DNA of 64,000 nt. Origin: Candida dubliniensis CD36. Taxonomy: Eukaryota > Ascomycota > Pichiomycetes > Serinales > Debaryomycetaceae. How positions within the stretch are numbered: the stretch's first letter is position 1; every line of letters starts with the position of its first letter. The stretch is taken from the NCBI RefSeq assembly GCF_000026945.1, contig NC_012862.1, forward strand, positions 310,001 to 374,000. The letters run 5' to 3'. Positions 57,973 to 64,000 of the stretch are shown piece after piece. Both the position numbers and the translations under genes were made by a program. The notes below the pieces were generated by a model. That model saw only the letters and a program-made list of their open reading frames with translations, had not been told where the DNA came from and searched no databases.

Positions 57973-59913
57973 ATGGTATGTATCAACACTTTAATTTCGT
58001 AACTGTTTATTCAACAATTGGATTACTAACAGTACTTTTTGTTTTGTTTTGTTTTGTTTTAGGCCGGAGCTTTAGAAAATGCAACAAAGGAAATTAAACG
58101 TCTTTCTTTAGAAGACACAAACGAATCTCATTATGGACAAATCTATTCTGTCTCAGGTCCAGTTGTGGTTGCAGAAAACATGATTGGATGTGCGATGTAC
58201 GAATTAGTCAAAGTTGGTCACGACAATTTGGTTGGTGAAGTCATTAGAATCAATGGTGATAAGGCCACTATCCAAGTTTATGAAGAAACTGCAGGTGTCA
58301 CTGTTGGTGATCCTGTTTTGAGAACTGGTAAACCATTATCTGTTGAATTGGGTCCAGGGTTAATGGAAACCATTTATGATGGTATTCAAAGACCATTGAA
58401 GGCAATTAAAGATGAATCCCAATCCATTTATATTCCAAGAGGTATTGATGTTCCAGCTTTATCAAGAACTGTACAATATGATTTTACTCCTGGTAAATTG
58501 AAAGTAGGTGACCACATCACTGGTGGTGATATTTTTGGTTCTATTTATGAAAACTCTTTGTTGGACGACCATAAAATCTTGTTGCCACCAAGAGCTAGAG
58601 GTACCATTACATCTATTGCTGAATCTGGTTCTTATAATGTTGAAGATACTGTTTTAGAAGTTGAATTTGATGGGAAAAAACACAAATACTCAATGATGCA
58701 TACTTGGCCTGTGAGAGTTCCAAGACCAGTTGCTGAAAAATTAAGTGCTGATTATCCATTGTTGACGGGTCAAAGAGTTTTGGATTCTTTATTCCCATGT
58801 GTTCAAGGTGGTACCACTTGTATTCCTGGTGCTTTTGGTTGTGGTAAAACTGTTATTTCACAATCTTTATCCAAATTCTCCAACTCAGATGTTATTATTT
58901 ATGTTGGTTGTGGTGAACGTGGTAATGAGATGGCTGAAGTTTTGATGGAATTCCCAGAATTATACACTGAAATATCCGGTAGAAAAGAACCAATTATGAA
59001 ACGTACCACTTTAGTTGCCAACACTTCTAACATGCCTGTCGCAGCCAGAGAAGCTTCTATTTACACTGGTATTACATTAGCTGAATATTTCAGAGATCAA
59101 GGTAAGAATGTGTCTATGATTGCTGATTCTTCATCACGTTGGGCCGAGGCATTGAGAGAAATCTCTGGTAGATTGGGAGAAATGCCTGCTGATCAAGGTT
59201 TCCCAGCTTATTTGGGTGCCAAATTGGCCTCATTCTATGAACGTGCTGGTAAAGCCACTGCTTTGGGTTCTCCAGATAGAATTGGTTCTGTTTCCATTGT
59301 TGCTGCTGTTTCACCAGCTGGTGGTGATTTCTCTGATCCAGTTACTACTGCTACTTTGGGTATTACTCAAGTTTTCTGGGGGTTGGATAAAAAATTGGCT
59401 CAAAGAAAACATTTCCCATCTATCAACACTAGTGTTTCATATTCCAAATATACCAATGTTTTGAACAAATATTATGATTCCAATTATCCAGAGTTTGCTC
59501 AATTAAGAGATAAAATCAGAGAAATCTTATCTAATGCTGAAGAATTGGAACAAGTTGTGCAATTAGTTGGTAAATCTGCTTTATCAGATTCTGATAAGAT
59601 TACTTTAGATGTCGCCACATTAATTAAAGAAGACTTTTTACAACAAAATGGTTATTCTTCTTATGATGCATTCTGTCCAATTTGGAAAACTTTTGATATG
59701 ATGAGAGCATTTATTTCATATTATGATGAAGCTCAAAAAGCTGTTGCCAATGGAGCTCAATGGTCAAAATTAGCTGAAAGTACTAGTGATGTCAAACATG
59801 CTGTTTCATCAGCTAAATTCTTTGAACCATCAAAAGGTCAAAAGGAAGGTGAAAAAGAATTTGGTAATTTATTATCGACCATTTCTGAAAGATTCGCTGA
59901 AGCTTCTGAATAG
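57973..59913 (+). CDS. VMA1: V-ATPase catalytic subunit A (Vma1/Tfp1), spliced, intein-free
   Basis: The gene is a join of 57973-57975 and 58063-59913, giving 617 residues, the same as the mature yeast protein. Exon 1 is the start codon alone; the intron has GTATGT, TACTAAC and TTTTAG. Subunit A hydrolyses ATP in the V1 sector to acidify the vacuole. The Walker A GAFGCGKT is at 257-264, the catalytic-glutamate loop is [11 protein letters not shown], and the Walker B region is [20 protein letters not shown]. The site between Gly283 and Cys284 (YVG/CGERG), which holds the VDE intein in some yeasts, is empty. Codon use is strongly biased, as in highly expressed genes. Candida usage is TFP1. Confidence 0.96.
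57976..58062 (+). other. VMA1 intron (87 nt) directly after the start codon
   Basis: GTATGT follows the ATG immediately, TACTAAC lies at 58024-58030, and a TTTTG-repeat pyrimidine tract leads into TTTTAG at 58062. Phase is kept. Confidence 0.93.
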
Positions 59914-60232
59914 AGACTTTTTTTTTAAACAAAAAAAGAAAAACCACAAAGTTCATTTTATTACTATAATATCATCATGCTCGATGTGATTTAGAGTTTA
60001 ATTCCATTACAATTGAGTTTACAATCTTCTCCACATACTTTTTTTTTTTTTTTTTAGTTGTTACTAGTTTTCATTTATTTTAGTTCTTAGAAAACACAAT
60101 GTACTTAAACAGTATTTGGTTATGTACGAAATATTGTCGATAAAATATACATAAATATAAATATATATATATATATATATTAAAAAGAAAACAGAAAAGT
60201 AATCTCAATAACAACTCTTTATATATATATAT
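59914..60232. terminator. Convergent 3' region of VMA1 and the next gene
   Basis: This 319 bp stretch is very AT-rich: a T tract near 60041-60056 and AT dinucleotide runs at about 60161-60181 and 60220-60232. It suits termination from both sides. No gene is seen. Confidence 0.4.
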
Positions 60233-61282
60233 TTAACATAATTCTACAAAAGAATCATTAATTAATTTCCCGATATCCCAACATCCTTGGAAACAACTAG
60301 TTAAAAAATTATCGGCACCATTTATTAAATCTCTTACTTCATCATCAAATGAATTAATGATTTCATCATTACGTCTAACAACTGAATCTTGATTTTCTTT
60401 ATTAAAATTCAATTGAAATTCATTTATTGGAATTCCTCGTGGGGTATATATTGGTTGTGGAGTAGTTTCATAAGGTTCATTTTGATTAATTGATACTTCT
60501 GCTGCTGCTGCTGCATCATCATCAGCACCACCACCACCACTAACGTTAGCTGTTCCTGTTCCTGTACCTGTACCTGTACCTGTACCTGTTCCAGTTATAA
60601 TAGTATTTGTATCGGTAGATTTATTGGAATTTTGAATATATTCACCATTACGTTCAATAATTATTTCTGATTCGGGAGTTTTAAATTTAAACCAATTAGA
60701 AACAGATTGTAAAAAAGTTTTTTTAGGTAATCCATAATTTTCTTGTTGAAATGGATGTAAACCAGATAATATTGCATTATTATTATGTTGAGAATCCAGT
60801 GGACGAAATCTACTATATCTGTCTTCAGCAAAATCATAAAATGCATCACAACGATTAAATCCTGATGTCAATGAGGATTGTCTTTGCGGTCTTTGATGTT
60901 GTTGTTGTTGGTGGTGGTTATGGTGGTTGAGGTTGAGTTGACGCTGATTACGTGATGGATAGTACAAGTCTGGTTCATAAGGAGGGTAATGTGGTGAAAT
61001 TATACTAGAATGGAATGGTGATTGTAAAGTTGATTGCAGAGTAACTTCAAATGAACTTGGTGAGTTATTAGGGAGTTGAATATTTGTTGGTGATAGAACA
61101 TTAGTGGGGCCCAATGTTTGAACAAGCTTTGGTGAGATTTGTTGAATGTTTTCATGTTGCATTGGCATTGGCATTGGTATCGCTGGTGAAGTTAATGGCA
61201 ATGTAACTGATTTTAATCCTTTATCATCTAAAGGCAAGCTTTTCGAAGTTAAATTCAATGAGTTTACTCTTGAATGTATCAT
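60233..61282 (-). CDS. Unrecognised 349-residue low-complexity protein
   Basis: I do not recognise a family. The N-terminal half is Ser/Pro/Gln-rich with an SP/TP-dense part (about 30-110) and a His/Gln/Asn run. A middle segment (FLQSVSNWFKFKTPESEIIIERNGEY) is more ordered. A Thr-Gly dipeptide repeat of about seven units, Gly and Asp/Ala runs follow. The C-terminus (RRNDEIINSFDDEVRDLING through SCFQGCWDIGKLINDSFVELC) is predicted helical, with three cysteines, and looks the most conserved. There is no signal peptide or membrane segment. Many SP/TP sites suggest a phospho-regulated protein, but this is only inference. The length without stops makes it a real gene. Confidence 0.75.
   Translation of the reverse strand: MIHSRVNSLNLTSKSLPLDDKGLKSVTLPLTSPAIPMPMPMQHENIQQISPKLVQTLGPTNVLSPTNIQLPNNSPSSFEVTLQSTLQSPFHSSIISPHYPPYEPDLYYPSRNQRQLNLNHHNHHQQQQHQRPQRQSSLTSGFNRCDAFYDFAEDRYSRFRPLDSQHNNNAILSGLHPFQQENYGLPKKTFLQSVSNWFKFKTPESEIIIERNGEYIQNSNKSTDTNTIITGTGTGTGTGTGTGTANVSGGGGADDDAAAAAEVSINQNEPYETTPQPIYTPRGIPINEFQLNFNKENQDSVVRRNDEIINSFDDEVRDLINGADNFLTSCFQGCWDIGKLINDSFVELC
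60551..60592. repeat. GTACCT/GTTCCT hexanucleotide repeat coding Thr-Gly
   Basis: Six to seven tandem copies of GTWCCT on the plus strand encode alternating Gly-Thr on the minus strand. The unit is a multiple of three. Confidence 0.9.
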
Positions 61283-62144
61283 TGATGCAGAGATGTTTTA
61301 ATTGTGTTCGTAAGTTGCAAAAAAAAAAAAAAAAAAAAAAAATCCACATACATATTTAACTGTATGTTTTTGTAAAAATGGTGTTTTCTTTTTTTGCAAC
61401 AAAAATTCCACAAACATGGAGTTCAATATGCCGATTTCTATTTAGCATTTTCATCAGTATCAAGAAAATTGCCTTAAACAACATCAAAGAGTTTCGCTTT
61501 GGTTTCTATTATTTAGAAGGTGATAGCTATACGTTCTTCCCCACGTTTAATGTAGTATCTGCATCTTTCATGTAAGTGAACTTCATTTTTTCTTGTACAA
61601 TTCTCAAATTAGGAAGCAAATTAAGCCAAAAAAAAAAAAAAAAAAAAAAAAAACTATGACCAGATAAATCTTGAGGGGTAGTTAGTTGGAACAATTAATT
61701 TGAATAAAGAGCCAAAACTACACCTCTTCATTTCAACCCTACAACAACAACGTGGTTTTTTTTATTTATATATATATATATTATTCGGACATTTACATAT
61801 CTTATTCGTTAAACTTAAATATATGAAAACGGTTTTGAAATTTGAGTACATTTCGTGTTAAAGAGTCTAGCATCATAAAACCAAAGCGACCAAAAAAAAA
61901 ATGAAAATAAAACAAGCATTTAATATTATAAACCCATTTCTAGCATCAATTAACCAATCATCAAATTCATTCATTACCACATTATAATTAATATAATTTC
62001 ACAACTTTCTTTTCAATAGCAAAAATAGGATAACAAATTCTTAAAAACTAAAAATCAATTGTGTGTTTAAAATGAATCCTTTTGAAAAAAAAAAAACAAA
62101 AAAGACTTATTTCATCTCATTATATATTGATCTCTTCTGTCCGA
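61283..62144. other. Region between the unrecognised gene and RPL41
   Basis: This 862 bp stretch has A tracts at 61319-61341 and 61627-61652. It holds the promoter of the gene to the left and the 3' end of RPL41. A plus-strand 65-codon frame at 61378-61575 matches nothing I know. Confidence 0.4.
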
Positions 62145-62222
62145 TTACTTGGATCTAGCTCTAACCTTCCGTCTCTTTCTCTTTAATCTTCTAACTCTCT
62201 TTTTTCTCCACTTATCTCTCAT
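62145..62222 (-). CDS. RPL41: Ribosomal protein eL41 (Rpl41), 25 residues
   Basis: An ATG at 62222 opens a 25-codon frame ending in TAA at 62145-62147. The peptide starts MRDKWRKKRVRRLKRKRRK and ends RARSK. It is nearly identical to the universally conserved eL41 of the 60S subunit (yeast has Ala for Asp3 and Thr for Val10), one of the smallest known proteins. Seventeen of 25 residues are Lys or Arg. It has no intron. About 230 bp upstream lie a TTAGGG/CCCTAA inverted repeat and a CACGTG box, the ribosomal-protein promoter code of Candida. The frame is below usual ORF cut-offs and easily missed. Confidence 0.96.
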   Translation of the reverse strand: MRDKWRKKRVRRLKRKRRKVRARSK

Positions 62223-62558
62223 GTTGAAATACTAGTGTTTGGTAAAGAAAGAAAAAGAAGAAGAAAAGGGAAAAAGGAGAAAGAAGAAAGAAGGAAAAAA
62301 AAAAAAAGAAGGAGAAATAAAGAAAAATAAATTGTTGAGAGACGATCAGTTTCTTACAAAAAAATGGTTAGACAGAAAAAAAAAAAGAAAGTGTAGTGCG
62401 AGTGCATACATAATATATAGAGTTACCCGGGTTATTATCACGTGCAAAACGTTAGGGTTATGCCCTAATTCATTGTTCTAGCAAATCGTTGTAATTTCAT
62501 TCTACACAACACAATAATCTCCATATAATGTTTACATTAATATATACAATGAAAATAT
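62223..62558. promoter_or_regulatory. RPL41 promoter
   Basis: This 336 bp stretch lies between the RPL41 start and the MRX19-like stop. A purine-rich A/G stretch (62239-62400) forms the RPL41 leader region, followed by CACGTG and the Tbf1-type repeat. The plus-strand open frame across it is a product of the purine run. Confidence 0.75.
62439..62468. promoter_or_regulatory. Cbf1 and Tbf1 sites of RPL41
   Basis: CACGTG is at 62439-62444. TTAGGG (62452-62457) and CCCTAA (62463-62468) form an inverted pair with a 5-nt spacer. Tbf1 with Cbf1 is the known ribosomal-protein regulatory pair in Candida. Confidence 0.8.
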
Positions 62559-63635
62559 CTACTCAACTTGATCGTGTACTTTAATATCCCTATTTAATCG
62601 TTTTGTTTCTTGTTTTAAAGCTTTTAATAAATCTTCTTTCAAATTATTCAATTCAAACGTTTCAACAATTTGATTGATAATTTCTTCATTAATAATCACA
62701 ATTTCCTTCTCCTCATCCTCAATTGATTCATATAACAAATTAGAATTGTTATGTTGTAAATACAATTGATTCAACCCTTCAATTCCTTTGAAAGCTATAT
62801 GTGAAGTATCATTAACAGTCGCTTGATTAGCAATTTCTGGATCACCACCTTTTTTCGTTTCCAAAAGATAATTCAAATGTTGAAGTCCAAGTAAAGCTTT
62901 GATATTACAATATAATCTATATGCCAAATAAAACCCTGGTACATTAGGTAATATTGGAACAAGGGCAAATGGTAAAGTGATGGGGATTCCAATAGCACAT
63001 AAAATCGCTTGATTCTTGTGTTTCTTTTTATTTTCTTCTTCAAATGAATATAATTGATTTAAAATCACAGAAGGATTTTGGAATTGAGGATGATATAATG
63101 GAATTGGTTTTAATTGATCAGTATTGATTTTTAAATCATCTACTTGTGCTTGTACGATTTTGTGGACTTGCAGTTGGCTACTATCATTATTATTGCTCTC
63201 GGTGAAATCAGACGATTCTTCATTTATTTCTCTAATCATTGTTGATTTACTGGGGAAAGATTTTAGACAATTTTCTTCATAAGGAATAGTGTCAAGTAAT
63301 TTTTTAATCGATGATACTATTTTTTGATTAATACTTTGTTTTGAATTAGTTAATTTGGACCATCCTTTAGATGCCAAATTGATTAATTTGTTTTCTAATT
63401 TGTAAATTAATGGGATATTGGCCAATTGTTTAGGACTTAAGGTTGTAGGTCTGTGATTACAATAAATGTAGGATTTGGACGTAGTAATGGGAATTGAAAT
63501 AACATATATTGAGTTTTTGTTTGGTACTTGTGACAATGGTGTGTTGGTCGACCGAGTGGATTGAGATCTTCGACATGTGATAATACACGGACGATATAGC
63601 AGATGATATTTCTGGATCAGACGGGTGGTTATCAT
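62559..63635 (-). CDS. Mitochondrial K+/H+ exchange-related protein (MRX19/YDL183C-like)
   Basis: This 358-residue protein resembles the Mit_KHE1 family (yeast YDL183C/Mrx19), inner-membrane proteins linked to potassium/proton exchange. An Arg/Ser/Thr-rich N-terminus (about 1-35) fits a presequence. Conserved features are SKGWSKLTNS (89-98), LLDTIPYEENCLKSFPSK (113-130), LYHPQFQNPSVILNQL (180-195) and a hydrophobic hairpin (about 209-235, GIPITLPFALVPILPNVPGFYLAYRL). The C-terminus is helical and acidic. Family assignment rests on these motifs from memory; the transport role is by analogy. Confidence 0.82.
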   Translation of the reverse strand: MITTRLIQKYHLLYRPCIITCRRSQSTRSTNTPLSQVPNKNSIYVISIPITTSKSYIYCNHRPTTLSPKQLANIPLIYKLENKLINLASKGWSKLTNSKQSINQKIVSSIKKLLDTIPYEENCLKSFPSKSTMIREINEESSDFTESNNNDSSQLQVHKIVQAQVDDLKINTDQLKPIPLYHPQFQNPSVILNQLYSFEEENKKKHKNQAILCAIGIPITLPFALVPILPNVPGFYLAYRLYCNIKALLGLQHLNYLLETKKGGDPEIANQATVNDTSHIAFKGIEGLNQLYLQHNNSNLLYESIEDEEKEIVIINEEIINQIVETFELNNLKEDLLKALKQETKRLNRDIKVHDQVE

Positions 63636-64000
63636 GGTAGTTATGACAATTATTTAATAAGCAGGGGAAAGCAAGTATTTGATATTAATAGTAATAATAG
63701 ATATAGACAATCTTCAAACTATGTACAGTGGGGTGGTGACGTATAATTTTGAAGTATAGTTAGTAAAATTCAAAGACAGGAAATGAAGTGAAATATTTCA
63801 CTTCTAAGGAAAGGAATCGGTAGTAGTGGTGATAAAATGGTAATGGAATTAAAAAGGGGGAAGTAAAAAAAAAAAAAATTCAATGTATTATTAGTAAAAG
63901 AAATTCATAAACTTATCAAATGGCGAAATTATTTGAAATTTTATTTTATCAATTTTTAATTGCTAAGTGACGTAAAATTGCCTAATTGGGCCGTGAGAGA
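63636..64000. promoter_or_regulatory. Upstream region of the MRX19-like gene, to the window end
   Basis: This 365 bp stretch holds the promoter of the minus-strand gene at 63635. I see only A/T tracts and no start of a further gene. Confidence 0.4.

Noticed and set aside
61378..61575. 65-codon plus-strand frame ending near a GTAAGT
   Set aside because: A spliced extension was considered, but no branch site precedes the nearby AG and the peptide matches nothing.
62239..62481. Plus-strand 80-codon frame rich in Lys and Glu
   Set aside because: It is a product of a purine-rich tract and overlaps the RPL41 promoter, including the Cbf1 and Tbf1 sites.

Overview
The window is nuclear DNA of a budding yeast of the CTG clade, and both gene content and gene order point to Candida albicans or a very close relative such as C. 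dubliniensis. The DNA is AT-rich, with long homopolymer runs and microsatellites in the intergenic DNA. The two introns carry yeast signals (GTATGT, TACTAAC, TTTTAG or ATAG). Two nuclear complex I subunits are present, which Saccharomyces lacks. At two conserved positions an in-frame CTG sits where the family has serine. Species assignment is recognition-based inference, not a search result.

Layout, left to right. 1-2370: 5' part of GEA2 (minus, cut by the window edge), then END3 (plus) facing the complex I 30 kDa gene ALI1 (minus). 6.8-15 kb: two fatty-acid/peroxisome genes, POX18 and FOX3 (both minus), flank RRT14 (plus) and MET18/MMS19 (minus). 15-17.7 kb is gene-free. 17.7-26.5 kb: ARF3 (spliced), RKI1, RPS7A, BZZ1, APP1 and TMA46. 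26.8-35.3 kb: the giant TAO3 gene. 35.3-38.4 kb is gene-free. Then RCF2 and TOS1, followed by a 4 kb gene-free stretch. 44.8-59.9 kb: a run of plus-strand genes, PRP43, an FGGY sugar kinase, the zinc-cluster factor ZCF7, PPH21, an NDUFA9-type complex I subunit, OHCU decarboxylase and spliced VMA1/TFP1. 60.2-63.6 kb (minus): an unrecognised low-complexity protein, the 25-residue ribosomal protein gene RPL41, and a mitochondrial MRX19/YDL183C-type protein.

Themes. Respiration: ALI1, NDUFA9-like, RCF2 and MRX19-like. Endocytosis, actin, polarity and Arf signalling: GEA2, END3, ARF3, BZZ1, APP1 and TAO3. Translation and ribosome biogenesis: RRT14, RPS7A, TMA46, PRP43 and RPL41. Fatty-acid use: POX18 and FOX3. 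Two promoter codes can be read directly. TTAGGG/CCCTAA inverted repeats (Tbf1-type) lie upstream of both ribosomal protein genes, and the one at RPL41 has a CACGTG next to it. An identical GGCCTCGGAT 10-mer lies upstream of both fatty-acid genes.

I found no clear mobile element, tRNA gene, CRISPR array or novel multi-gene system. The most useful discoveries are RPL41 (too short for most ORF finders), the promoter-motif sharing, the one-codon first exon and empty intein site of VMA1, and an interrupted 16-bp hairpin in the 15-17.7 kb gap.
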